A DNA stretch of 6,595 bases from JAMQKA01 sp033722415 (GTDB taxonomy: Bacteria; Bacteroidota; Rhodothermia; Balneolales; Balneolaceae), in contig JAWVZC010000248.1 in assembly GCA_033722415.1 (NCBI GenBank), positions 1 to 6,595 of the forward strand, given 5' to 3'. Position 1 is the first letter of the stretch. The number at the start of each line of letters is the position of its first letter. Shown here piece by piece: positions 1 through 6,595 of this stretch. The position numbers and the translations under genes are program-made. The notes beneath the pieces were generated by a model that was not told the DNA's origin, did not search any database, and was given only the letters and a program-made list of their open reading frames with translations.

Positions 1-1
1 G

Positions 2-1381
2 TTAAGAAAATCTTCGGGCATGGATACCTGTTACCTGTACTGGGTAAACAGGTCCAGAGAGCAGTTTGTTTTGGAGACCAAGGCGACCGTTCAGCCGAAT
101 GTGATGTTCCAGGATCGGGTCTCTTTTTACGATCACTTTCTGAATCCCTACCGGGATATCAATGAGCCGGTGAACCTGCAGGTTGGAGAACATCTTGATC
201 CAGCGGACCTTCGGCACTACTATGACGAGATTCCGGTGCGTCATGTCACCCTGTTGCCGTTTATCAATAATAATGAAACCGTGGCTATTACCGTGCTCGA
301 GTCGGGCGAAAACCGGTGGGGGGAGGAGCTCAATGATATCACGTACTCTTACTCGGATGCCCTGAGAAATGTACTGAATACCTATCTTGAAATCAGCGAT
401 CTGTACGAGAGCCAGGAAGAGTGGGTAGATTATGAACAAAGTCTTCAGCAGATCAACGTGCGTTCTCATCGCGGGGAGCTGATCTACAGGATGGTGAATG
501 AACTGCAGAAGTACCTGCCCTCCGGAGGCATATCCTTTATAGCCCAGGGGATGCAGACCTGGAACAACGTTATTAATGCCCCGGAAGCAGAGGGAGCCCC
601 GCCGCTGGGGATGCCCATTGAGGAGTCTAGCATGGCCTACGAGGCACTACAGCAGGGAAAACCGGAATTTGCGATCCATTTCAATGACAACCCGAAACGG
701 CTCTCCCCGAGAGAGCAGAACACCAAAGGTGCCACACTTGCGGTGCCGATTATGTTTCACGAACAGCGGCAGGGGGTCGTTTTGATTTATGATCAGAATC
801 CGCTGGTTTTCAAAGAGGCGGAGAAACACAAATTCATCAATATGGTCCGCCTCACCCAGCTCAAGATTATGGCCAACAATCCACAGCTGGAGCTTTCCGA
901 ACCATTCCTCAATAACCAGCATTACGCTATCCTGCCAGACATCTGGAAACGGGTGATTGATTCTGAACTGGAAACACGAAAAAAAGGGCGGAGTACCTAC
1001 AACACCTGGTTTGGACTGGTAACCATGAGCAACCTGCCTTCCCTCCGGACATCCCTCCGCATGGAGGATCTCGATCACCTGCAGAAAGATATGATCACGC
1101 TGTTCAATCCCACCAATTACGGGAAGTCGGGGTTCATCGGTTCCCATTCCGACTATGTCTACGCTTTTCTCATTCAAAGCAGGGAGGATGACGCCGTTCA
1201 ACAGTGGACCAAACTTCTCAACCAGCGGCTGCAGAAACCGGTGGAGCTCTCCAACGGGATTCGGATCGAAACCTCGATAAAAGCCGGGTTCACCCGTCTG
1301 AACGAGGACCAGGAGGACAACTACGAGGTTTTAAGCCAGGCAAAGGCGGCACTTTCAGAAGCGATGCGGGGGAAAAACTAA
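2..1381 (+). CDS. Tandem GAF-like protein with degenerate GGDEF-like C-terminus (5' end missing)
   Basis: Probably a cytoplasmic signalling or scaffold protein of unknown ligand. The frame is open to the left edge. The first Met (base 20) has no ribosome binding site and falls at the first strand of a GAF-like fold (DTCYLYWVN) without its leading helix, so the true start is probably upstream. Residues are counted from that Met. About 1-120 look like one GAF domain, 120-150 like a linker helix, and 150-285 like a second GAF domain (VPIMFHEQRQGVVLIYD strand pattern). Residues 310-453 follow the GGDEF layout: a FGLVTM strand at 331, then a hairpin at 375-379, then a terminal helix EVLSQAKAALSEAMRGKN, which matches the usual end of GGDEF domains. 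The signature is SHSDY instead of GG(D/E)EF, the metal-binding aspartates of the first strand are absent, and no RxxD inhibitory site is seen, so cyclase activity is unlikely. No membrane helix is visible. deoB follows after 4 bases. The domain calls are pattern recognition by eye. Confidence 0.8.
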   Translation, partial: LRKSSGMDTCYLYWVNRSREQFVLETKATVQPNVMFQDRVSFYDHFLNPYRDINEPVNLQVGEHLDPADLRHYYDEIPVRHVTLLPFINNNETVAITVLESGENRWGEELNDITYSYSDALRNVLNTYLEISDLYESQEEWVDYEQSLQQINVRSHRGELIYRMVNELQKYLPSGGISFIAQGMQTWNNVINAPEAEGAPPLGMPIEESSMAYEALQQGKPEFAIHFNDNPKRLSPREQNTKGATLAVPIMFHEQRQGVVLIYDQNPLVFKEAEKHKFINMVRLTQLKIMANNPQLELSEPFLNNQHYAILPDIWKRVIDSELETRKKGRSTYNTWFGLVTMSNLPSLRTSLRMEDLDHLQKDMITLFNPTNYGKSGFIGSHSDYVYAFLIQSREDDAVQQWTKLLNQRLQKPVELSNGIRIETSIKAGFTRLNEDQEDNYEVLSQAKAALSEAMRGKN

Positions 1382-1385
1382 CCAG

Positions 1386-2549
1386 ATGAGAAATGTATAC
1401 CTGCTTGTAATCGACGGACTGGGCGTGGGGGCGCAGGAGGATGCCGCTGAATACGGGGATGAGGATACCAATACACTGGCCCATGTCTGTGAACATACCG
1501 GGTGCCGGCTTCCCAATTTTACCAAATTGGGGCTCGGGAACATCATCAACTTATCCTCTGTACCGGCTGTAGAGGATCCCCTCGCCGCCCACGGCAAAAT
1601 GCGGGAGGTTTCTGCCGGGAAAGACTCCACCATCGGTCACTGGGAACTTGCAGGTGTGCAACTTGACCGGCCGTTTCCTACCTATCCCGAGGGATTTTCA
1701 CAAGAGGTCGTCCAGGCTTTTTGTCGTGGAATAGGCAGGCCGGAGGTACTCTGCAACGAACCGATTTCCGGTACGAGGGTGATCCGGGAATATGGAGAGA
1801 AGCATCTGGAAACGGGCTACCCCATTTTGTATACCTCGGCTGACAGTGTGTTTCAGGTAGCTGCTCATGTCGATAAGGTACCGCTTGAGACGCTATACGA
1901 GTGGTGCCGGTTTGCCCGGAAGAAGGTGATGATTGGGAAGCACGGGGTGGGCAGGGTTATTGCGCGGCCGTTTACGGGAGAACCCGGTTCGTTTGAACGG
2001 GTCTCTGAAGACCGGCGCGATTTTTCCCTGGAACCACCGGACGATAACCTGGTTTTCCGTCTTAACCGTGAGGGTATTAAGACCTACGCGATCGGGAAAG
2101 TGATCGACCTGTTCGCTGACCGGGGATTTACCCAGTACCGCAAAACCAGGGCCAATACCGAAGGCATTTCGCAACTGCTCAGCCTGATGTCAGCGGTGCA
2201 GGACAGCTTTGTTTTTATCAACCTGATCGACACCGACCAGATCTACGGGCACCGGCGGGATCCGGACGGTTATGCCCGGGCACTGCAGGAGATAGATCGG
2301 GCAATACCGGTCCTGGCAAGCAAGATCACAAATGACGACCTGCTGATTATAACCGGCGATCACGGGAACGATCCCACCGTGGAGAGTAGCGACCACAGCC
2401 GTGAATTCGTGCCCCTGCTGGTGTTTCCACGCGCCCGGGCCGAGACGACCGATCTGGGAACAAGGGAGACCTTTTCTGATGTGGCTTGCACAGTCACCGA
2501 CTTTTTTGGGCTTCCGGTATCTTACCCCGGCAGATCATTTTTGCAGTGA
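1386..2549 (+). CDS. deoB: Phosphopentomutase
   Basis: Cytoplasmic enzyme of the alkaline phosphatase superfamily that interconverts ribose (or deoxyribose) 1-phosphate and 5-phosphate, linking nucleoside phosphorolysis to the pentose phosphate pool. At 387 residues it is near the usual 390-400. Visible motifs, in order: VIDGLGVG with metal ligand D10; LPNFTKLGLGN (42-52); DSTIGHWE with T82 as the expected phosphothreonine; YTSADSVFQVAAH (149-161); GVGRVIARPF; NLIDTDQIYGHRRD with D284 and H289; TGDHGNDPT with D325 and H326; SSDHSRE with H337. The last motif is usually GTDHTRE, a mild variation that keeps the histidine. The cap domain lies between about residues 100 and 215. The ATG at 1386 begins the conserved first strand directly, so the start is firm although no good ribosome binding site precedes it. 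It lies 4 bases after the GAF gene, so it is probably in the same transcript. No nucleoside phosphorylase or deoxyribose-phosphate aldolase gene is next to it here. Confidence 0.96.
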   Translation: MRNVYLLVIDGLGVGAQEDAAEYGDEDTNTLAHVCEHTGCRLPNFTKLGLGNIINLSSVPAVEDPLAAHGKMREVSAGKDSTIGHWELAGVQLDRPFPTYPEGFSQEVVQAFCRGIGRPEVLCNEPISGTRVIREYGEKHLETGYPILYTSADSVFQVAAHVDKVPLETLYEWCRFARKKVMIGKHGVGRVIARPFTGEPGSFERVSEDRRDFSLEPPDDNLVFRLNREGIKTYAIGKVIDLFADRGFTQYRKTRANTEGISQLLSLMSAVQDSFVFINLIDTDQIYGHRRDPDGYARALQEIDRAIPVLASKITNDDLLIITGDHGNDPTVESSDHSREFVPLLVFPRARAETTDLGTRETFSDVACTVTDFFGLPVSYPGRSFLQ

Positions 2550-2606
2550 ATGCAGCTTCCCCGATAATCTTGTTTTGTATCGCCGATAGCAGGCATATAC
2601 GACATC

Positions 2607-2624
2607 GCGGGTTGTATTACCCGC
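2607..2624. repeat. Short inverted repeat downstream of deoB
   Basis: GCGGGT (2607-2612) and ACCCGC (2619-2624) form a perfect 6-bp GC-rich stem with a six-base loop, 58 bases after the deoB stop. A GCAGG/CCTGC pair (2589-2593 and 2636-2640) could extend the structure as an outer stem. There is no T tract after it, so on the + strand it is not a standard intrinsic terminator. It could protect the 3' end of the deoB transcript or be chance. Confidence 0.35.
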
Positions 2625-2699
2625 TGGGGAACGATCCTGCCGGGATAGCATTTAATTAAAGTTGTCCGGTTTCGCGGAATCTTATGAGGAAGTGTGATT

Positions 2700-2730
2700 T
2701 TTGATTATAAAATGATATATTATAGAGATC
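2700..2730 (+). promoter_or_regulatory. Candidate rpoD promoter (Bacteroidota-type, weak match)
   Basis: TTTG at 2700-2703 is followed after 19 bases by TA at 2723-2724. This fits the spacing of the Bacteroidota -33 TTTG / -7 TAnnTTTG promoter, but the second half reads TAGAGATC, so only the TA part matches. The surroundings are very AT-rich. A TATTAT at 2718-2723 could alternatively be a -10 box, without a good -35 at the right distance. If used, it would leave a leader of roughly 150 bases before rpoD. Confidence 0.25.
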
Positions 2731-2889
2731 TGTTGTTTAGCCTACGCAACAAATATGAAATTATCGCGTTAACATGGCGCGTAAAGGACATAACAGGCAT
2801 CCAAACGAACCATACTTGTTATTTCTTTAGCTGCATTTCTTCAGTGAAATCATCGCAAACCATAATCCCAATTTAATCCAGCAAACACC

Positions 2890-3744
2890 GTGGCAAGAAG
2901 TTCAGGAATTTCTACCAGAGAGTCTGAATCACTAGATCGTTATCTACAGGAAATCGGAAAAGAGAAACTCATTACCCCGGAAGATGAGGTAAGGCTGGCT
3001 AAAGAGATTCAGAAAGGCAGTCAAAAAGCTCTTGAGGAGCTGACCAAAGCGAACCTTCGTTTTGTAGTTTCCGTGGCCAAACAGTATCAAAATCAGGGGC
3101 TTTCGCTCGGAGACCTGATCAATGAGGGGAATCTCGGGCTGATCAAGGCTGCCAAACGATTCGACGAAACCCGTGGATTCAAGTTTATCTCGTATGCGGT
3201 CTGGTGGATTCGCCAGTCAATTTTGCAGGCACTGGCTGAACAGAGCCGTATCGTGCGCCTGCCGCTGAACCGGGTCGGGGCGCTGAACAAAATCGGCAAG
3301 GAACTCTCCAAGCTGGAGCAGGAGTATGAACGCGTTCCCTCTGCTGCCGAACTGGCCGAAAGTCTCGATATGACCGTTTCCGAAGTTGCCGATACCCTCA
3401 AGATTTCCGGGCGGCACCTGTCGGTGGATGCTCCTTTTGCCCAGGGTGAGGACAACAGGCTGCTGGATGTATTGGAGAATGAAGAGACTCCCGACCCCGA
3501 CAACGACCTGATGGGCGAATCGCTCAAAGTGGAGATTGAGCGGGCGCTCTCCAAGCTGACCAACCGGGAAGCTGAAGTTATCCGGCTGTATTTCGGTATC
3601 GGCCGGGAACACTCGCTGACTCTCGAAGAGATCGGTGAGCGATTTGACCTGACCCGCGAGCGAGTACGTCAGATTAAGGAAAAAGCACTTCGCAAGCTGC
3701 GCCACCACAACCGAAGTGCGGCACTGAGGGCGTATCTCGGGTAA
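2890..3744 (+). CDS. rpoD: Primary RNA polymerase sigma factor RpoD/SigA
   Basis: Group-1 sigma-70 factor that directs RNA polymerase to housekeeping promoters. At 284 residues it is the short form typical of Bacteroidota and relatives, without region 1.1 or the long non-conserved insert of the E. coli protein. Region 1.2 begins at SLDRYLQEIGK (14-24). Region 2 carries LRFVVSVAKQYQNQGL (56-71), DLINEGNLGLIKA (75-87), and RFDETRGFKF followed by YAVWWIRQSI (90-111), the -10 recognition and melting part. Region 3 follows RLPLNRVG (123-130). Region 4 runs from LTNREAEVIRLYFGI (223-237) to the helix-turn-helix TLEEIGERFDLTRERVRQIKEKALRKL (244-270), which contacts the -35 element. The start is GTG at 2890. 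An in-frame TAA at 2863 with no ATG between excludes a longer ATG-started form, and the N-terminus lines up with family members. There is no Shine-Dalgarno sequence, which is common in this group. A terminator follows, so it is probably monocistronic. Confidence 0.96.
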   Translation: MARSSGISTRESESLDRYLQEIGKEKLITPEDEVRLAKEIQKGSQKALEELTKANLRFVVSVAKQYQNQGLSLGDLINEGNLGLIKAAKRFDETRGFKFISYAVWWIRQSILQALAEQSRIVRLPLNRVGALNKIGKELSKLEQEYERVPSAAELAESLDMTVSEVADTLKISGRHLSVDAPFAQGEDNRLLDVLENEETPDPDNDLMGESLKVEIERALSKLTNREAEVIRLYFGIGREHSLTLEEIGERFDLTRERVRQIKEKALRKLRHHNRSAALRAYLG

Positions 3745-3767
3745 TGTAAGTAACGCTCTTTATTATG

Positions 3768-3804
3768 AAAGCCCCGGCCGATACCGCCGGGGCTTTTTTA
3801 TTTT
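3768..3804 (+). terminator. Intrinsic terminator of rpoD
   Basis: AAAGCCCCGGC (3768-3778) pairs perfectly over 11 bp with GCCGGGGCTTT (3786-3796) around the seven-base loop CGATACC. A T-rich tract (TTTTTTATTTT, 3794-3804) follows at once. It begins 24 bases after the rpoD stop and 80 bases before the next start codon, so it separates rpoD from the sensor kinase gene. The A run on the left arm also gives a partial T tract on the reverse strand, but there is no reverse-strand gene in view to terminate. Confidence 0.93.
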
Positions 3805-3847
3805 GAGGTTGTATAACGTTTTCAGGGAAGTTACGTTACATCAGTGT

Positions 3848-6595
3848 ATGAAAAAGACGATACTCATACTATTACTGTTGGTTTCCCCGGCATTACAATC
3901 CAGTGCCCAGATATTGCCTTTCCGAGCCTATTCCATCGAAAACGGGCTCAGCGAATCGGTGGTAAACGACATGATACAGGATCGCGACGGGTTTATTTGG
4001 ATCGCCACAGGGTACGGCCTGAACAAGTTCAACGGCATATCTTTCGTTAATTATTATGTGGAGGACGGGCTTTCCGACAATAAGATTCATTCGCTCTATC
4101 AGGATCAGCGCGGACAGATATGGGTGGGAACAGAGTCCGGTGTCAATGTCATTGAGCAAGACAGCATACGAACCGGGCCGGGACTTGAACCGCTGAACGC
4201 AAGTACCATCCTTGAGATATTTCAGGACAGCAACGGTAACTTCTGGTTTGCCACCGACGGGGAGGGCGTATGGCACAGGAATTCCGGCGGCGACCTCATC
4301 CAGTACACCACCGTACACGGGCTGGCCGGGGACCGGGTGCGCGATATCATCGAGGACCAGCACGGGGTTTTGTGGTTTGGAACGCGCGAGGGGCTGACGA
4401 GTTTGAACAGCGGGAATTTCCGGAGTTTTTACCCGGAACAGGGACTGCCCGATGAAAAAATACGGGATCTGGAGCGTGACCCGGATGTAGGATTCTGGAT
4501 TGCGACCCGGGGCGGACTCAGTTATTACCGAAACGGTCGGTTCCGGAATTTCACGGAATCCGACGGTCTGGTTAATAACCGCATTCGATCGCTCTCCCAT
4601 ACCGGAACCGACGGGCTGTGGATTGGAACAGAGGAGGGCGCAAGCCATTTCGTCGATGGGGAATTCTCTAATTTCAAGGTGGATCACGGCCTTTCAAATA
4701 ATATCATCTACTCAACGCTTTTCGACCGGGAACATAACATCTGGTTCGGGACATTCGGGGGTGGGATCAACCTGTTTCTGGGGGATAATTTCCGCAATTT
4801 TACGATCGAGGAGGGACTCCCCAATAACGTGATTACCTCGATTAACCAGGATGACAAGGACAATTTCTGGATAACCACGTACGGCGGGGGCGTGGTTCGG
4901 TACAGTGAAGCGGTGGGGTTTGAGGTGTTTAATGAACGTGACGGACTGGTGGATAACAAAGTTTATACCTCGATGGTGGATAGTCGGGGACGGATATTTA
5001 TCGGTACGCGCTGGGGGCTGAGTATCTATGACGGAACTTCATTCAACAATTTTGATGAAACGGAGCTCCCGTATCGCAAAATACGTTCCATTGTAGAAAA
5101 GGCGCCCGGTGAGTACTGGATGGCGACATATGGTGAAGGTGCCCTGCAGTATAAAGATGGAAATTTCCGGTTGTTTTCGGAAGACCAGGGCCTGGCCAAC
5201 AACACCGTACTGGATGTTGTAGTGGATTCGGCCGGCAATATCTGGTTTGCGACCTATGGCGGCGTCAGCAAGTACCGGGACGGAGAGTTTACCAATTACA
5301 CGGTGCGGGACGGACTGCCGAACAATGGTATCCTGGATATTATGGAAGATCGAAAAGGTCGGCTCTGGATTACAACTTTCGGTGGAATTGCGGTAAAAGA
5401 GGGCGAGACCTTTGAACCGGTCACCGTCCATGAGGGTCTGCCCGATGAAGTCTGCTATTTCATTATCGAGGACAAGGAGGGGATCAAGTGGATCGGAACC
5501 AACAAGGGCATGGTGCGCTTTGATTACGAGAAATATCGTTCCAGCGACGATGAACTACAGTACCGTTCATTTCAATTGCTTACCCAAGACCAGGGGCTGG
5601 TTGCCAACGAGATGAATACCGGTGCGGGATATGCCGACAGGGAGGGTAACCTGTGGTTCGGATCGGTAAGCGGGGTCACGCGATTCTCACCCGGCCAGGA
5701 GCGTCCCAAAAATATACCTCCCAAAATTCATATCAGTGAAATCCAGGTATCCGGCGAACCGGTTCAGAAGAAACAAAATCTTCAGATTGACAGTGACAAC
5801 CACAATATTGCGATCGGTTTTATCGGAATCAGTTTCATTGCGCCCGAACAGGTGGTATACGAATACCGACTGAAAGGGTCGGCGGAAACCTGGCAGCGCA
5901 CCACCCAGCGACATGCCCGCTACTCGGCCCTGCTGCCCGGAGAGTATACATTCCAGGTGCGGGCGCGAAGCAGCAACGGGGTATGGAGCGAGGAGACGGC
6001 GGCCGTCAACGTGACGGTTATGGCCCCGTTTTGGATGCGCTGGTGGTTTATTTTGCTGATGCTTGCGGCCATCACCGGGATCATCTACTTCATTTATCAC
6101 TATTACAAGGTTCGCAAAATGGTGGAGATGGAGCGGATGCGGGTGCGTATTGCCAGTGATCTTCATGACGATGTGGGGTCTTCGCTGACAGAAATTGCGC
6201 TGCAGACCGATTTTCTCCAGACCACCGACCTGCAGAATGAGGTGAAACAGTCACTCTCGCAAATAGGGGAGCAGAGCAGAAAAATCGTATCCAGCCTTGA
6301 TGATATCGTCTGGTCGATCGATGCGCGTAACGATACCCTCGGTGACCTTACCGACCGGATGCAGGATTATGTGAATAACGTGCTGCCGGGCAAGCAGATC
6401 AACTACACCTTCGATGAGCTCGAAATGAGCGAAAAATTAGAGGTTCCATTGAAGGAAAATATTTACTTAATTTTCAAAGAAGCGATCAATAACATCGCAA
6501 AACATTCGGATGCCAGCAAAATTGAGATAGAGCTCAGTAACGAAAATGGTTCCTTCGATATGGTTATCCGAGACAACGGGAGCGGTATCGGGGAA
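3848..6595 (+). CDS. Propeller-type sensor histidine kinase with HisKA_3 core (3' end missing)
   Basis: Transmembrane sensor kinase: a periplasmic ligand-binding part signals to a cytoplasmic kinase that would phosphorylate a response regulator. I translated the frame line by line; it is open for 916 codons to the window edge. Residues 1-20 are a signal peptide (MKKTILILLLLVSPA..., likely cut SSA/Q). About 25-615 hold fourteen Reg_prop repeats, probably two seven-bladed propellers. About 624-725 are a Y_Y_Y domain (YEYRLKG...W, Y.ALLPGEYTFQVRA). A membrane helix spans about 732-753. The phosphoacceptor helix reads RIASDLHDDVGSSLTE with H773, the HisKA_3 (NarX/NreB-like) pattern. The HATPase N box is KEAINNIAKHS (877-887, N882), and the G1 box is DNGSGIGE (909-916), where the window ends. 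The layout resembles hybrid two-component (HTCS) sensors. Whether a receiver or regulator domain follows cannot be seen. The ATG at 3848 is chosen because it gives the signal peptide. The ligand is unknown; polysaccharide sensing is typical of relatives but not shown here. Confidence 0.93.
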   Translation, partial: MKKTILILLLLVSPALQSSAQILPFRAYSIENGLSESVVNDMIQDRDGFIWIATGYGLNKFNGISFVNYYVEDGLSDNKIHSLYQDQRGQIWVGTESGVNVIEQDSIRTGPGLEPLNASTILEIFQDSNGNFWFATDGEGVWHRNSGGDLIQYTTVHGLAGDRVRDIIEDQHGVLWFGTREGLTSLNSGNFRSFYPEQGLPDEKIRDLERDPDVGFWIATRGGLSYYRNGRFRNFTESDGLVNNRIRSLSHTGTDGLWIGTEEGASHFVDGEFSNFKVDHGLSNNIIYSTLFDREHNIWFGTFGGGINLFLGDNFRNFTIEEGLPNNVITSINQDDKDNFWITTYGGGVVRYSEAVGFEVFNERDGLVDNKVYTSMVDSRGRIFIGTRWGLSIYDGTSFNNFDETELPYRKIRSIVEKAPGEYWMATYGEGALQYKDGNFRLFSEDQGLANNTVLDVVVDSAGNIWFATYGGVSKYRDGEFTNYTVRDGLPNNGILDIMEDRKGRLWITTFGGIAVKEGETFEPVTVHEGLPDEVCYFIIEDKEGIKWIGTNKGMVRFDYEKYRSSDDELQYRSFQLLTQDQGLVANEMNTGAGYADREGNLWFGSVSGVTRFSPGQERPKNIPPKIHISEIQVSGEPVQKKQNLQIDSDNHNIAIGFIGISFIAPEQVVYEYRLKGSAETWQRTTQRHARYSALLPGEYTFQVRARSSNGVWSEETAAVNVTVMAPFWMRWWFILLMLAAITGIIYFIYHYYKVRKMVEMERMRVRIASDLHDDVGSSLTEIALQTDFLQTTDLQNEVKQSLSQIGEQSRKIVSSLDDIVWSIDARNDTLGDLTDRMQDYVNNVLPGKQINYTFDELEMSEKLEVPLKENIYLIFKEAINNIAKHSDASKIEIELSNENGSFDMVIRDNGSGIGE
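3920..5692 (+). repeat. Fourteen in-gene propeller repeats (Reg_prop)
   Basis: Tandem protein-level repeats of about 40-43 residues (roughly 120-130 bases each). Each follows the pattern GL-x5-(I/V)-x4-D-x-x-G-x-(I/L/F)-W-(I/F)-(G/A)-T-x-x-G, then an aromatic-rich turn such as F-x-N-(F/Y). Repeat starts can be recognised at GLSES, GLSDN, the degenerate LNAST, GLAGD, GLPDE, GLVNN, GLSNN, GLPNN, GLVDN, the degenerate LPYRK, GLANN, GLPNN, GLPDE and GLVAN. They are diverged at the DNA level, so recent duplication is not indicated. Repeats 3 and 10 lack the leading GL. Repeat 13 carries an extended loop before repeat 14. Fourteen repeats fit two seven-bladed propellers, as known for HTCS sensor domains. 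Confidence 0.88.

Larger units (their letters stand above)
2550..2889. other. Intergenic region between deoB and rpoD, probable rpoD leader
   Basis: A 340-base stretch without a convincing gene. The left half is of ordinary composition and holds a small hairpin at 2607-2624. The right half (about 2650-2880) is clearly richer in A and T than the flanking genes, as expected of a promoter and leader for rpoD. A 60-codon GTG-initiated frame at 2694-2876 has low-complexity, hydrophobic/lysine-type content and no recognisable domain, so I do not call it. No strong terminator with a T tract follows deoB, so some read-through into rpoD is possible. Confidence 0.6.

Noticed and set aside
647..1201. 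184-codon open frame on the minus strand inside the GAF gene
   Set aside because: It is also in antisense register with a real gene and encodes no recognisable domain. The same applies to the minus-strand frame at 2-469.
2694..2876. Small GTG-initiated 60-codon frame upstream of rpoD
   Set aside because: It lies in the AT-rich leader, has no ribosome binding site and no family-like sequence, and overlaps the probable promoter.
3093..3708. Two minus-strand frames (156 and 163 codons) inside rpoD
   Set aside because: Serine-rich or otherwise nondescript antisense translations of a fully conserved sigma factor gene.
3802..3840. Possible promoter for the sensor kinase gene between the terminator and 3848
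   Set aside because: TTTG at 3802-3805 has no TAnnTTTG at the right distance (the nearest TACGTTAC is 26 bases away), and the TTTG is part of the terminator T tract.
3844..4050. 68-codon + strand frame overlapping the start of the sensor kinase gene
   Set aside because: It is out of frame with the clear signal peptide and first propeller blades that begin at the ATG at 3848.
3893..4687. 264-codon open frame on the minus strand inside the sensor kinase gene
   Set aside because: It is in codon register with the sense frame and is open only because the sense gene rarely uses TTA, CTA and TCA codons. Its product just mirrors the propeller repeats, while the sense frame has clear domains.
1..6595. 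CRISPR arrays, tRNA or rRNA genes, insertion sequences, phage or attachment sites
   Set aside because: No spaced direct repeats, terminal inverted repeats, transposase motifs or structured RNA signatures were found. The only repeats are the protein-level propeller blades.

Overview
The window is ordinary chromosomal sequence, moderately GC-rich (about half G+C by eye). Four protein genes all lie on the + strand. The group-1 sigma factor has the short Bacteroidota/Rhodothermota/Balneolota form: no region 1.1, under 300 residues, closely resembling Bacteroidota RpoD. A large propeller-type sensor kinase follows, and no gene start has a convincing Shine-Dalgarno sequence. Together these suggest a Balneolota/Rhodothermota-like or other FCB-group bacterium. 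That placement is inferred from style, not from a database match.

Left part (1-2549): the 3' part of a gene cut by the left window edge encodes a cytoplasmic protein with two apparent GAF-like domains and a C-terminal domain that looks like a degenerate, probably inactive GGDEF domain. Four bases after its stop comes deoB, phosphopentomutase, with its metal and phosphothreonine residues intact. The two genes look co-transcribed.

Middle (2550-3847): a 340-base gap, AT-rich in its right half, precedes rpoD, which begins at GTG. I see no convincing gene in the gap. It holds one small perfect hairpin and a weak Bacteroidota-style promoter candidate. rpoD ends in a textbook intrinsic terminator (11-bp perfect stem plus T tract), so it appears to be its own transcription unit.

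Right part (3848-6595): a very long open frame starts at 3848 and runs uninterrupted off the right edge (916 codons seen). It encodes a membrane sensor histidine kinase: signal peptide, fourteen propeller repeats (two seven-bladed propellers expected), Y_Y_Y domain, one membrane helix, HisKA_3-type phosphoacceptor domain and the start of a HATPase domain. A NarL/LuxR-type response regulator is the expected partner, but none is inside the window.

I do not see a clearly new system. The items most worth checking are the apparently dead GGDEF/GAF protein linked to deoB, and the pairing of a 14-blade HTCS-like sensor with a HisKA_3 kinase core.
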